A DNA stretch of 17,762 nucleotides from an uncultured Collinsella sp. GTDB lineage: Bacteria > Actinomycetota > Coriobacteriia > Coriobacteriales > Coriobacteriaceae. Under the pieces are notes generated by a model. The model had not been told where the DNA came from and searched no databases. It saw only the letters and a program-made list of their open reading frames with translations. Within the stretch, counting starts at the first letter, position 1; each line of letters opens with the position of its first letter. The translations under genes were made by a program, and so were the position numbers. Positions 9,028 through 16,434 of this stretch are shown here, in pieces. The stretch covers positions 1 to 17,762 of the forward strand of contig CABUPE010000042.1 in NCBI GenBank assembly GCA_902493515.1, read 5' to 3'.

Positions 9028-9054
9028 ATTGTAAAACATGTTGTTTAAACATGT
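9028..9054 (-). promoter_or_regulatory. Putative malQ promoter with overlapping palindromic operator
   Basis: On the - strand a TACAAT -10 candidate occupies 9033-9028. Just upstream lies an inverted repeat ACATGTT-5 nt-AACATGT (9036-9042 and 9048-9054), with the 10-bp palindrome TGTTTAAACA nested at 9042-9051. No strong -35 is seen at 17 bp, which fits an activated or repressed promoter. A dyad in this position would cover the RNA polymerase footprint. The cognate regulator is unknown. Confidence 0.45.
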
Positions 9055-9106
9055 ACAGGCAAGATAAAAAAGTTGGTCGATTTTCGGCGAATGGTTACAT
9101 GCCATG

Positions 9107-9140
9107 AAAAAGCCCCGACCTCACAACGTGAGATCGGGGC
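9107..9140 (-). terminator. Rho-independent terminator of galE
   Basis: Arms 9112-9118 with 9134-9140 and 9120-9124 with 9128-9132 give a 12-bp stem with one mismatch and a 3-nt loop. It is followed on the - strand by TTTTT. It lies 22 bp past the galE stop and separates galE from malQ. Confidence 0.9.
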
Positions 9141-9162
9141 AAGAGCGGTATGTAGGTTTTTA

Positions 9163-10224
9163 CTACTCGGCGTCGGCGAAGCCGTTGGGGTTGTGGCTCT
9201 GCCAGTTCCAGCTATCGCGGCACATGTCCGCGATGTCGTACTGGGCCTTCCAGCCCATCATGCGCTCGGCCTTGGAGGCATCGCACCAGTTGGCAGCGAT
9301 GTCGCCGGCGCGGCGCTCGCGGATCACGTAGGGCAGCTCCTTGCCACAAGCCTTGGAGAAGGCGGCGACGACCTCGAGTACCGAGGTGCCGGTGCCGGTG
9401 CCCAGGTTAAAGATCTCGACGCCGGTTTTGCCGTTCATCCAGTTAAGGGCGGCAACGTGACCAGAGGCCAGATCGCACACGTGGATGTAGTCGCGCACGC
9501 CGGTGCCGTCGGGGGTGGGGTAGTCGTTGCCAAAGACCTGAACGGCCTCGAGCTTGCCCACGGCGACCTGGGCGACATAAGGCACCAGGTTGTTGGGGAT
9601 GCCCTTGGGGTCCTCGCCGATCAGACCCGACGGATGGGCGCCGATGGGGTTGAAGTAACGGAGCAGCACGACGTCCCACTCGGGGTCGGCGGTGTGGACG
9701 TCCATAAGGATCTGCTCGATCATCCACTTGGTCCAACCATAGGGGTTGGTCGCGGGCTTCTTAGGATCCTCCTCGGTGACGGGCGGGTTGTCCGGGTCGC
9801 CGTAGACGGTCGAGGAGCTCGAGAAGATGATGGACTTGCAGCCATGGTTGCGCATGACGTCGATGAGCACCAGGGTGTTCTCGATGTTGTTGTGATAGTA
9901 CTCGACGGGCTTGCTCACCGACTCGCCGACGGCCTTAAAGCCGGCAAAGTGGATGACGCGGTCGATCTGATGGGCATCGAAGATCTTGTTCATCGCATCG
10001 CGGTCGAGCACGTTGGCCTCGTAGAAGGTGAGGTTCTTGGCGGCCTCGTCGCCCACGATGGTCTTGACGCGGTCGACGGCGACGGCGCTGGAGTTGGAGA
10101 GATCATCGACGATGACGACCTGGTAGCCACCCTCGAGCAGCTGAACGACGGTGTGCGAGCCGATAAAGCCGGCGCCACCGGTAACGAGGACACAGGTGTC
10201 TTTGGGGTCGAGTGCTTTGGACAT
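9163..10224 (-). CDS. galE: UDP-glucose 4-epimerase
   Basis: A 353-residue cytoplasmic NAD-dependent epimerase of the extended short-chain dehydrogenase family. It interconverts UDP-glucose and UDP-galactose for the Leloir pathway and for surface polysaccharide precursors. The Rossmann motif TGGAGFIGSH lies at 15-24, the SSSTVYG block at 136-142, and the catalytic YxxxK pair at Tyr162/Lys166 (NPYGWTK). The C-terminal half contains the GalE-typical GTGTSVLEVV and RAGDIA segments. The start has GGAGA at 10229-10233, a proper distance upstream. Length is slightly over the usual 330-340, owing to a few extra N-terminal residues. It has its own terminator and a candidate promoter, so it is probably monocistronic. 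Confidence 0.95.
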   Translation of the reverse strand: MSKALDPKDTCVLVTGGAGFIGSHTVVQLLEGGYQVVIVDDLSNSSAVAVDRVKTIVGDEAAKNLTFYEANVLDRDAMNKIFDAHQIDRVIHFAGFKAVGESVSKPVEYYHNNIENTLVLIDVMRNHGCKSIIFSSSSTVYGDPDNPPVTEEDPKKPATNPYGWTKWMIEQILMDVHTADPEWDVVLLRYFNPIGAHPSGLIGEDPKGIPNNLVPYVAQVAVGKLEAVQVFGNDYPTPDGTGVRDYIHVCDLASGHVAALNWMNGKTGVEIFNLGTGTGTSVLEVVAAFSKACGKELPYVIRERRAGDIAANWCDASKAERMMGWKAQYDIADMCRDSWNWQSHNPNGFADAE

Positions 10225-10261
10225 GTAGTCTCCTATCGAATCAGGAACACTTCTTCAGGGG

Positions 10262-10267
10262 AGTATA
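10262..10267 (-). promoter_or_regulatory. Candidate -10 element for galE
   Basis: TATACT on the - strand, about 38 bp upstream of the galE start. The -35 at 17-bp spacing (GATTTG) is weak. The same hexamer appears upstream of the LacI-type gene at 13019. Confidence 0.4.
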
Positions 10268-10418
10268 GCGCAGGCAGGGACGCCCAAATCGTGCGCTGTA
10301 GGAAAAGCAGAGGATTGTGCTAACGTACTCATAGAAGAGCTTGCGTACGCATAACCTGATCTTTGGCATTTGCTTACGAGCCGCTGACCTTGTAGTTTCC
10401 TGCCGTTCGTGGAAATCG

Positions 10419-10446
10419 TTGGGACGCGCCATATGTACGCTAATAT
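10419..10446 (+). promoter_or_regulatory. Candidate promoter for the secreted hydrolase gene
   Basis: TTGGGA (10419-10424) and TAATAT (10441-10446) are 16 bp apart and about 45 bp before the start codon. The region is rich in ATATGTA/ACATAT words, which may be part of a regulator site. The rest of the 266-bp divergent gap between galE and this gene shows nothing else. Confidence 0.35.
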
Positions 10447-10490
10447 GTATGAGTTGAGCGACATATAAATAAGCATGTAACGGAGTACAT

Positions 10491-11696
10491 ATGTCACCAA
10501 ACAGCGATTCCATCCTTTCCCAGGAGCTCTCGCGCCGCACTGCCCTCAAGGCCCTGTTCGGCGCCGCTTCTGCGGCAGTTCTTTTTGGTCTGCCCGCTCG
10601 CGCCCATGCGGCGGAGGCTTCCAAAGAAACCACCGATAAACTGAATGCCGCCCAGGCCCAGCTCGACGAGGTTCAGGCCCAGCTCGACAGCATCGCAAAT
10701 GAGTATGCGGCGCTGGCCAACAAGAATGCCCAGACCCTCAACGACATCGAGAATGTCCAGGGCAAGATTGACGACACGCAGGTCCAGATCGATGAAAAGA
10801 AGGCCGAGCTCAAGAAGAAGCGCAACGACCTTTCCGATCGCGTGGCCGCCAGCTACAAGTCCGGCGGCACGAACATCCTGTCGCTGCTGCTGGCCTCTGG
10901 CTCGTTTGAGGAACTCGTCGCCAACGCGCATTACGTTGAGAAGATCAACAAGAGCGACCGCGATGCCATCGAGGATATTCAGACCATCCAGGAAGAGCTC
11001 GATGCGCAAAAGACCGAGCTCGAGTCGCAGAAGGCCGACTTAGAGAAGCTCAAGGACCAGCAGACTGCCCAGATGCAGGACATGCAGGCCAAGCAGCAAG
11101 AAGTCCAGACCGTGCTGAACGGTCTTTCCGACGACGTCAAGGAGCTCATGGCTCAGCGCGATTCCGAGATCCTCGCTGCCGCCCAGGCTGAGGAGGCCGC
11201 TAGGAAGGCTGCCGCTGCCGCGGCTGCCGCGAACAAGAACAATTCCTACTCGGGTGGTTCGAGCTCGGGTGGTGGATCGTACGCGCCCGGAACTCCGCAG
11301 CAGAATGCCGGCTCGGGCAAGCAGCAGGCTGTCGTCAACGCGTGCTACTCCACGCCTTCGCCGGGTCAGAACTGGTGCGCGGCGTGGGTCACCAATGTCT
11401 TCCGTAACGCCGGCGTTGGCTACTTTGGAGGCAATGCGTGCGACATGTTTAACGCCTGGTGCTATAGCTCCGACCGCTCGGCGCTGCAGGTGGGCATGAT
11501 CGTGGCCGATTCCTCGCACAGCGGCACGGGTGCTCCGGGCCTTATCTACGGTCATGTGGGTATCTACGTTGGCGGCGGTATCGTTATGAGCAACGAGGGC
11601 GCCATTACGTCTAAGTCGCTTGATTCGTTTATTAGCTTCTATGGCACTGGCTCTGGCGTGCGTTGGGGCTGGCTTGGCGGTATTGCGCTGTCGTAA
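10491..11696 (+). CDS. Tat-exported coiled-coil peptidoglycan hydrolase (CHAP/NlpC-P60-like)
   Basis: A 401-residue secreted protein, probably a cell-wall hydrolase of PcsB-like design. Residues 14-20 carry a twin-arginine motif SRRTALK, followed by a hydrophobic stretch and a signal peptidase site after AHA (40). Residues 44-240 are long amphipathic coiled coil with a central break SYKSGGTNILSLLLASGSFE (121-140), the pattern seen in PcsB-type N-domains. An Ala-rich and then Gly/Ser-rich linker (238-275) leads to the catalytic domain. Likely catalytic Cys296 lies in NWCAAWV and His355 in YGHVGIYV. The motif around the cysteine is closer to CHAP than to classical NlpC/P60 (DCSG). Four further cysteines (285, 317, 324 in this domain among them) are uncommon for an exported enzyme and might form disulfides. 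RBS CGGAG precedes the ATG. Confidence 0.85.
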   Translation: MSPNSDSILSQELSRRTALKALFGAASAAVLFGLPARAHAAEASKETTDKLNAAQAQLDEVQAQLDSIANEYAALANKNAQTLNDIENVQGKIDDTQVQIDEKKAELKKKRNDLSDRVAASYKSGGTNILSLLLASGSFEELVANAHYVEKINKSDRDAIEDIQTIQEELDAQKTELESQKADLEKLKDQQTAQMQDMQAKQQEVQTVLNGLSDDVKELMAQRDSEILAAAQAEEAARKAAAAAAAANKNNSYSGGSSSGGGSYAPGTPQQNAGSGKQQAVVNACYSTPSPGQNWCAAWVTNVFRNAGVGYFGGNACDMFNAWCYSSDRSALQVGMIVADSSHSGTGAPGLIYGHVGIYVGGGIVMSNEGAITSKSLDSFISFYGTGSGVRWGWLGGIALS

Positions 11697-11708
11697 CTGC
11701 GGCTTGGT

Positions 11709-11833
11709 CCGGGACAGTCCGAGAGGCATAAGGTTGCCTGCTCGGGCAGTCCTGCTCGCACGGAGAGCACATTAAGTGCTCTCCGGCTCGTGCGGAACTC
11801 GCGATCAACCTTATGCCTCTCGGACTGTCCCGG
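11709..11833. repeat. 125-bp element with 28-bp perfect inverted repeats
   Basis: Bases 11709-11736 are the exact reverse complement of 11806-11833. The middle has its own 10-bp stem (11761-11770 with 11776-11785) around a 5-nt ATTAA loop, with partly complementary stretches on either side, so the whole piece can fold into one long hairpin or cruciform. It begins 13 bp after the hydrolase stop codon. No T-tract follows, and a standard terminator lies 56 bp further on, so it is not simply that terminator. No obvious target duplication flanks it. It could be a MITE-like element or a structured RNA. Confidence 0.8.
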
Positions 11834-11889
11834 CCCTCTCGGGTCCTGAGCGCGACACACCGGACTGGGTTATCTGAATAAATATGGTG

Positions 11890-11915
11890 AAGGCCCCTTT
11901 CGGGGCCTTTTTTTT
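11890..11915. terminator. Terminator between convergent hydrolase and murB genes
   Basis: Eight-bp arms (11890-11897 and 11902-11909) with a TTTC loop and a run of T on the + strand (11908-11915): a canonical rho-independent terminator for the hydrolase transcript. On the - strand the stem lies directly past the murB stop and may serve it too, though its T-tract there is weak. Confidence 0.9.
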
Positions 11916-12876
11916 ATAAAAATTCGCCGACTCGGTGGACTTCGGGTTCTAGGTCTACGTTGAATTGGTCTTTGACGGTTGCCTGGATGTGGCGGATGAG
12001 TTCGTCGACATCGGCGGCGGTGGCGTGGTCGGCGTTGACGATGAAGCCGCAGTGCTTCTCGCTCACCTGCGCGCCGCCAACGGCGTGTCCTCGCAGGCCG
12101 GCATCCATGATGAGTTTGCCGGCAAAGTAACCCTCGGGGCGCTTGAAAGTGGAGCCGGCACTCGGCATGTCGAGCGGCTGCTTGTCCTCGCGGCGCTGGC
12201 GGTAGTCGTCCATGTCGGCCTTGATCATCGCGGCGTTGCCCGGGGCGAGATTGAAGGTGGCCGAAAGCACGATAAAGCCGTCATCGGCGATGCGGCTCTT
12301 TCGATAACCCAGGTTGAGCTCGTCGACATCGAACTCGATGATATTGCCGCTGCCGCGGGTGCCGTCGTCGAGCTGGCGAGCGGGTTTGTAGACGCGCACG
12401 GACTCCAGCACATCGGCCATGCAGGCACCGTAGGCACCGGCGTTCATGTAGCAGGCGCCGCCGACCGATCCGGGGATGCCCGAGATGGGCTCCATGCCGG
12501 TGAGACAGGCCTCGGCTGCCGCGGCTGCGACATCGGAAAGCAGCGCGCCGGCTGCCGCCGTGACGTGCGTGCCGTCGATCGTAATGTCGGAGAGGCCTTC
12601 GCCCAGCGCCACGACGACGCCGCGGATGCCCTTGTCGCCGACGAGTAGGTCGGAGCCGTTGCCCACGATGGTGAGGGGCAGATCGCAGCGATAGCAGGTA
12701 TCGAGCGTGGCGACGAGGCCCTGCTCGGTATCGGGCGTGACAAAGACGTCGGCCGGGCCGCCGATCTTAAACGTGGTGTGCTCGCGCATGGGCTCGCTCA
12801 TCAGTACGTTGTCCTCGCCGGCAACGCTAGCAAGCGCGCACAGCAGGTCCTCGTTAAAAAAGTCGTTCTCGTGCAT
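11914..12876 (-). CDS. murB: UDP-N-acetylenolpyruvoylglucosamine reductase
   Basis: A 320-residue cytoplasmic FAD enzyme that reduces UDP-GlcNAc-enolpyruvate to UDP-MurNAc with NADPH, the second committed step of peptidoglycan precursor synthesis. FAD-binding blocks are visible: TTFKIGGPADVFV (near 34-46), GNGSDLLVGDKGIRG (72-86) and SGIPGSVGGACYMNAGAYG (132-150). The proton-donor serine is in PSAGSTFKRP (Ser242), and the conserved glutamate is in LEPEVHRVG near the C-terminus. An in-frame TTG at 12921 would add 15 residues. The ATG at 12876 is preferred because AAGGCGG precedes it and a likely -10 (TATATT, 12925-12920) overlaps the upstream TTG. It is divergent from the LacI-type gene. Confidence 0.94.
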   Translation of the reverse strand: MHENDFFNEDLLCALASVAGEDNVLMSEPMREHTTFKIGGPADVFVTPDTEQGLVATLDTCYRCDLPLTIVGNGSDLLVGDKGIRGVVVALGEGLSDITIDGTHVTAAAGALLSDVAAAAAEACLTGMEPISGIPGSVGGACYMNAGAYGACMADVLESVRVYKPARQLDDGTRGSGNIIEFDVDELNLGYRKSRIADDGFIVLSATFNLAPGNAAMIKADMDDYRQRREDKQPLDMPSAGSTFKRPEGYFAGKLIMDAGLRGHAVGGAQVSEKHCGFIVNADHATAADVDELIRHIQATVKDQFNVDLEPEVHRVGEFL

Positions 12877-12919
12877 ACGAATATCCGCCTTTTGGTGGTT
12901 GTTGTCATCAATCGATTGC

Positions 12920-12925
12920 AATATA
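12920..12925 (-). promoter_or_regulatory. Candidate -10 element for murB
   Basis: TATATT on the - strand, about 45 bp upstream of the preferred murB ATG. No good -35 is present at 17 bp. Confidence 0.35.
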
Positions 12926-13018
12926 CCCCACCCGGACGGATTTGGTGCGCTGGCGGCGATAAAACAGCCGTCTACCGGATTGGTAAAGTGTTTATCACCG
13001 AGGTAGAGGGGTAGTCGC

Positions 13019-13024
13019 TATACT
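13019..13024 (+). promoter_or_regulatory. Candidate -10 element for the LacI-type regulator
   Basis: TATACT on the + strand, 35 bp before the start codon. The -35 region is not recognisable at standard spacing. Confidence 0.4.
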
Positions 13025-13059
13025 TTCAAGAGATTGCGCGTAAACCCGGAAGGAGCGAG

Positions 13060-14088
13060 ATGGCCAACAAAGTCACCCTCAAGCAGATCGCCCAGGAGGT
13101 GGGGCTTTCCCCCTCGTCGGTCTCGCTTGTGCTCAATAATCGGCCCTGTCGCATCTCGGAAGAAAACCGCAAACTCATCAAGGAGGTCGCGGCGCGCAAC
13201 CACTATGTTCCTAACCAGATTGCGCGTAGTTTGGTCATGCGCGAGTCGCGCACGCTGGGCCTTATCGTCCCTAACATCGAGAGCCGCTTTTTTGCCTCGC
13301 TCGCCGGTAGCCTGGAAAAGCGCTGCCGCGAGGATGGCTATGCGCTCTTCATTACCAGCTCGGGTGGAAGTGCCGACGACGATCTGGAGCTGCTGCGTCA
13401 GCTGGTAACGCGCGGCGTTGATGGCGTCTTCCTGGTTGTGGGCGACGAGTTCTCCGACGATCGCGCCCTGCGCGAAGAAGTCAGCCATCTGCCTATCCCT
13501 GCCGTGATGGTCGACCGTGCCATTGAGGGGCTCGAGTGCGACAAGGTGATGTTCGACCACGAGATGGGTGGCTACATGGCCACTCGCTATCTGATCGAGC
13601 AGGGCCACCGTCGCATTGCCTGCTTGGTTAACGCGCGCCGTTCCAATACGGGGCGTAAGCGACTTGCCGGCTATGAGCGCGCGCTGCGCGAGGTTGGCCT
13701 GCCTATCGACGCACGTTTGGAGTTTGAGAGCGAGTACTACATTCCGAGTGCCTACGAGGCCTCGGAGGCGGTGCTCGCAACTGATGCCACCGCTGTGTTC
13801 GCAAGTTCGGATAACATCGCCCTCGGTCTGCTCAAGCGCTTGCACGAGATGGGGAAGAGCATCCCGGGCGATATCTCGGTGGTGAGCTATGACAACTCGG
13901 CGGCCGACGTTCTCTTTGAGCCGGCGCTGACCGCCATTGAGCAGGATCCTGGTGTCCTTGCGGAGCATGCTTTTGGCTGCATGTCCAAGCGTCTTGCCGG
14001 TAGGGGCGGCAGGCGTGCCGAAGAGGTCGTCCTGGAGCCGGCGCTTATCGTTAAGGACAGCGTGCTCGAGCTTACCGAATGTAGCTAA
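13060..14088 (+). CDS. LacI-family transcriptional regulator
   Basis: A 342-residue DNA-binding regulator. The helix-turn-helix is at residues 5-26 (VTLKQIAQEVGLSPSSVSLV), and the hinge helix with the PNQIARSL motif at 51-58 would contact the central CpG of a palindromic operator. Residues 62-330 form the periplasmic-binding-protein-like effector domain, beginning LGLIVPNIESRFFASL, the style of RbsR/CcpA-like sugar sensors. The start has GGAAGGAG at a good distance. The effector is unknown. It does not adjoin a sugar-catabolic gene: murB is divergent and a short hypothetical gene follows. Its target may therefore be elsewhere. The palindrome at 1-16 is of a type it could bind, but this is inference only. 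Confidence 0.93.
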   Translation: MANKVTLKQIAQEVGLSPSSVSLVLNNRPCRISEENRKLIKEVAARNHYVPNQIARSLVMRESRTLGLIVPNIESRFFASLAGSLEKRCREDGYALFITSSGGSADDDLELLRQLVTRGVDGVFLVVGDEFSDDRALREEVSHLPIPAVMVDRAIEGLECDKVMFDHEMGGYMATRYLIEQGHRRIACLVNARRSNTGRKRLAGYERALREVGLPIDARLEFESEYYIPSAYEASEAVLATDATAVFASSDNIALGLLKRLHEMGKSIPGDISVVSYDNSAADVLFEPALTAIEQDPGVLAEHAFGCMSKRLAGRGGRRAEEVVLEPALIVKDSVLELTECS

Positions 14089-14276
14089 GCGTACTTGCTT
14101 GTTTGCATAGATTGCATGCGGAGTGTCCGCTATTTGCCGGCAGGCACCCCGGCCCTCGTCCGTGAACTCTTCCGCTGGGCGAGCCATAGACGCCGCGCAC
14201 CGATAGGGTAAGGCGGCGGCTTGAAATTGGTGCTATATTCAGCTTGAGTTGTTTAATACTAGTACGGGAGGCTGAT

Positions 14277-14765
14277 ATGGGGCTGTTCAAGAAGAAAAAC
14301 CCGCAGGATGCCTTTGATCCCGATGTGTTTACCATCACGGATACGATTTTGGACCCGCCGCGGTTTACGTTTTTGCCGGCTATCTACCAGGATGCCACGC
14401 ATCGCAAGTGGGCCGTACATCAGCGCGGCGGCGAGCCGAAGATTTTTGACTATGCGGACGTGTTGCAGTGCGAAGTGGCCGAGGCGGGCGATCCGGAGGC
14501 CGAAGAAGCGGTCTCTAAACAGGAATTTGCCCAGCGTATCCTGGCAAATCCTGCCAAGGCGGCGAAAATAAACGCTGCCAAGCGTAATATGTGTCTTGGT
14601 ATGGGCGTTGTTGTGGCGGTTCAGACGGGAAAAGACGAGGTTTCCAAATTAGAGATTCCCGTTATGACCGACGAAGTCAAACGCGATTCAAGTCTATATA
14701 AGTCGTATCGGAATGTCGCCGAGAAGATCAAGGCCGAATTTGATGCCATGGGAGGGCTGGCCTAA
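14277..14765 (+). CDS. Conserved-looking hypothetical protein
   Basis: A 162-residue soluble protein without signal peptide or membrane segment. It begins MGLFKKKNPQDAF and has a Trp-containing strand (HRKWAVHQRGGEPKIFDYADVLQCEV, about residues 42-67), a charged middle (Glu/Ala-rich, 68-100) and a C-terminal helix ending FDAMGGLA. The layout of a short KWAV strand, then an FDYADVL segment, then a C-terminal strand and helix resembles small actinobacterial and clostridial proteins of unknown function that often carry a zinc ribbon. No cysteine-pair ribbon is seen here. RBS GGGAGG at 14265-14271 fixes the ATG. An upstream in-frame TTG (14244) is less likely. It lies 38 nt upstream of the GntR pair and may share their transcript. 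Confidence 0.75.
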   Translation: MGLFKKKNPQDAFDPDVFTITDTILDPPRFTFLPAIYQDATHRKWAVHQRGGEPKIFDYADVLQCEVAEAGDPEAEEAVSKQEFAQRILANPAKAAKINAAKRNMCLGMGVVVAVQTGKDEVSKLEIPVMTDEVKRDSSLYKSYRNVAEKIKAEFDAMGGLA

Positions 14766-14803
14766 TTTTGGCGGCATACGTTTCTGAATGAGGAGTCTGT
14801 GCA

Positions 14804-15571
14804 ATGGCAGGCGAATCTTATGCAATTCCCCCCAAAGATCGTGCTGTTGAGGGAATTCTTTGGTATATCCAGCACCATCAGCTTGCCGGCGGCGATCGCC
14901 TGCCGGCCGAGCGCGTGCTGTGCGAAGAGATTGGCGTTTCGCGTACGGCGTTGCGTGCCGGTATCACGCGGCTCATCTCGTGTGGAACGCTCGAGAGCCG
15001 TCGCGGATCGGGTACGTATGTGTGTCCTCCCAAGCCGTTGAACATCTTCCAGGAAACGTATAACTTTTCCGATGCTGTACGGACTACCGGCCTGCACCCC
15101 TCTTCTCGTCTGGTTTCCACCGGGACCATCGAGGCGGATGAGGCGCTTGCCGACAAGCTTGGGGTGGCTGTAGGCGCTCCCTTGCTCCGCATGCAGCGCG
15201 TTCGACTTATTGAGGGCGAGCCGGCGTCAATCGAGACCGCTCACGTTAACCTGTCCCTGTGCCCATCGCTTCCCGAACACGATTTTGAGTGTGAGAGCCT
15301 TTACGATGTCTTGCTCAAAGAAGGTGGCGTGCGTGTTGAGCATGGACGTGAGCATATCTCCATCTCGCGTTTGGACGTCGAAGAGGCCGAGCTGCTCCAG
15401 CAAGAAGAGGGAACGCCGGTGTTCTATGAGAGCTCGATCGAATTTGATAAGGACATGCGTTTTGTGGAGCATTGCAAATCGGTGATTTTGCCCACAAAGT
15501 TCCGCTTTGCCGATAACGGCGAAGAGAACGGCATGAGGAGCGTGGCAGGTGAACAATGGCTGAAACAGTAG
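14804..15571 (+). CDS. GntR/HutC-family regulator, first of an overlapping pair
   Basis: A 255-residue regulator. The winged helix is at about residues 10-75, with GDRLPAERVLCEEIGVSRTA as the recognition part and the wing SRRGSGTYV. A UTRA effector domain follows at about 93-240 (PLLRMQRVRLIEGEPASIET is typical), which in this family binds small phosphorylated sugars or amines. The start has GAGGAG 9 nt upstream. The last 16 nt overlap the following regulator gene in another frame, so the two are translationally coupled. It may control the SIS-gene operon downstream. Confidence 0.92.
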   Translation: MAGESYAIPPKDRAVEGILWYIQHHQLAGGDRLPAERVLCEEIGVSRTALRAGITRLISCGTLESRRGSGTYVCPPKPLNIFQETYNFSDAVRTTGLHPSSRLVSTGTIEADEALADKLGVAVGAPLLRMQRVRLIEGEPASIETAHVNLSLCPSLPEHDFECESLYDVLLKEGGVRVEHGREHISISRLDVEEAELLQQEEGTPVFYESSIEFDKDMRFVEHCKSVILPTKFRFADNGEENGMRSVAGEQWLKQ

Positions 15572-16269
15572 ATGCCACCCCGGTTTATATGCGCATTCGA
15601 CGCCGCATCGAGGAACGTATCGAGCGCGGTATATATCCCACGGGTTCCATGATTCCGTCCGAAAAAGACCTCGCCGAGGAATTTGGTACGACACGCTTGA
15701 CCATCCGAAGCGCTGTCGATGAGCTGGTTCGGCGCGGGCAGATTCGCCGTGTTCGGGGAAAAGGTGCCTTTGTGGCGCAGAAAGTACCTGCTTTTTTTGA
15801 ACGCACGGTCGGTTTCCGTGAATCGGTCCGTGCTTCGGGCGGCGAGCCGTCCGTCCGTATTCTCGCGCGTTCCAAGCGTTATGCGGGGCCATATTACGCC
15901 GACCTGTTTGGCATCGCCGAGGACGACCTGCTCTATTCCGTTCGACGCCTGAACTGCATAAACGGTAGCCCCGTATCGATTGAGACGGCGCTGATTCCCT
16001 GCCTGCTGTTCCCAACCATCGAAGATATTGACGTGTCGGTCTTCAGTTTGTACGAGACCTATGAGATGCTGGGCCGAAAGCCAGCCATGGCACAGGAAAA
16101 GCTCGATATCGAAGCGCTGGGCGCACGAGATGCCGGCCTCCTTGGACTGGAACAGGGCGATCTTGTTTTGCTTTTGGAATGCGTGAGCTATGACGCGAGC
16201 GGTCAGGCTATCGAGTATGTAAAGTCCTTCAATCGTGGCGATACGGGCGGCTACACCTATACGTACTAG
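15556..16269 (+). CDS. GntR/HutC-family regulator, second of an overlapping pair
   Basis: A 237-residue regulator with its own winged helix (about 8-75; MIPSEKDLAEEFGTTRLTIR then the wing VRGKGAFV) and its own UTRA domain (about 83-235; LLYSVRRLNCINGSPVSIET). It is clearly a paralogue of the preceding protein, but the recognition helices differ (VSRTALRAG against TTRLTIRSA). The two may bind different sites or form heterodimers. Its start lies inside the end of the upstream gene. The SIS gene begins 193 bp later, with palindromic and repeated sites in between. Confidence 0.92.
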   Translation: MAETVDATPVYMRIRRRIEERIERGIYPTGSMIPSEKDLAEEFGTTRLTIRSAVDELVRRGQIRRVRGKGAFVAQKVPAFFERTVGFRESVRASGGEPSVRILARSKRYAGPYYADLFGIAEDDLLYSVRRLNCINGSPVSIETALIPCLLFPTIEDIDVSVFSLYETYEMLGRKPAMAQEKLDIEALGARDAGLLGLEQGDLVLLLECVSYDASGQAIEYVKSFNRGDTGGYTYTY

Positions 16270-16325
16270 CTGGTATTTTGTGAATAACGGCTGGGAAACT
16301 AACCAGTTTTGATCGTTGGGTCAGC

Positions 16326-16335
16326 TGTATATACA
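16326..16335. promoter_or_regulatory. Perfect palindrome TGTATATACA, candidate GntR/HutC operator
   Basis: A 10-bp perfect palindrome with the AT-rich GTATATAC core known from several GntR-family operators. It lies between the second GntR gene and the SIS gene, 127 bp upstream of the SIS start. The binding partner is inferred from adjacency. Confidence 0.5.
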
Positions 16336-16392
16336 ACCTTACAGGGCTCAAAATCGACCGTTCGCCGATGGGGATAAATTAATCGACAAAGA

Positions 16393-16434
16393 GGTATCAA
16401 AAAGCCGTAACCTGTAACTGTGATTGGTATCAAA
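16393..16434. promoter_or_regulatory. Direct repeat GGTATCAAA, spaced 33 bp, candidate operator pair
   Basis: GGTATCAAA occurs at 16393-16401 and 16426-16434, exactly 33 bp apart, about three helical turns. The second copy lies in ATTGGTATCAAAT, a quasi-palindrome resembling the ATTGGTATA sites of HutC-type regulators such as NagR (family knowledge). It overlaps the expected promoter area 30-70 bp before the SIS start. No clean -35/-10 pair could be chosen (an AATACTAA at 16433-16440 is possible). Confidence 0.5.

Noticed and set aside
11639..11860. Short - strand reading frame over the 125-bp inverted-repeat element
   Set aside because: It starts in non-coding DNA without a ribosome site, crosses both repeat arms and ends antisense to the hydrolase gene. 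Palindromes keep frames open by chance.
12975..12995. Possible LacI autoregulatory operator (TAAAGTGTTTA region) upstream of the 13060 gene
   Set aside because: Symmetry is only about four bases per arm around GTG and lacks the central CpG. It is too weak to report as a site.
14118..14130. Small hairpin after the LacI-type gene as a terminator
   Set aside because: The stem is only 5 bp with no real T-tract. No confident terminator was found between 14089 and 14276.
16270..16310. Terminator after the second GntR gene
   Set aside because: The arms CTGGT/ACCAG are 5 bp with a 27-nt loop, and the TTTT that follows is short. It is not strong enough to call.
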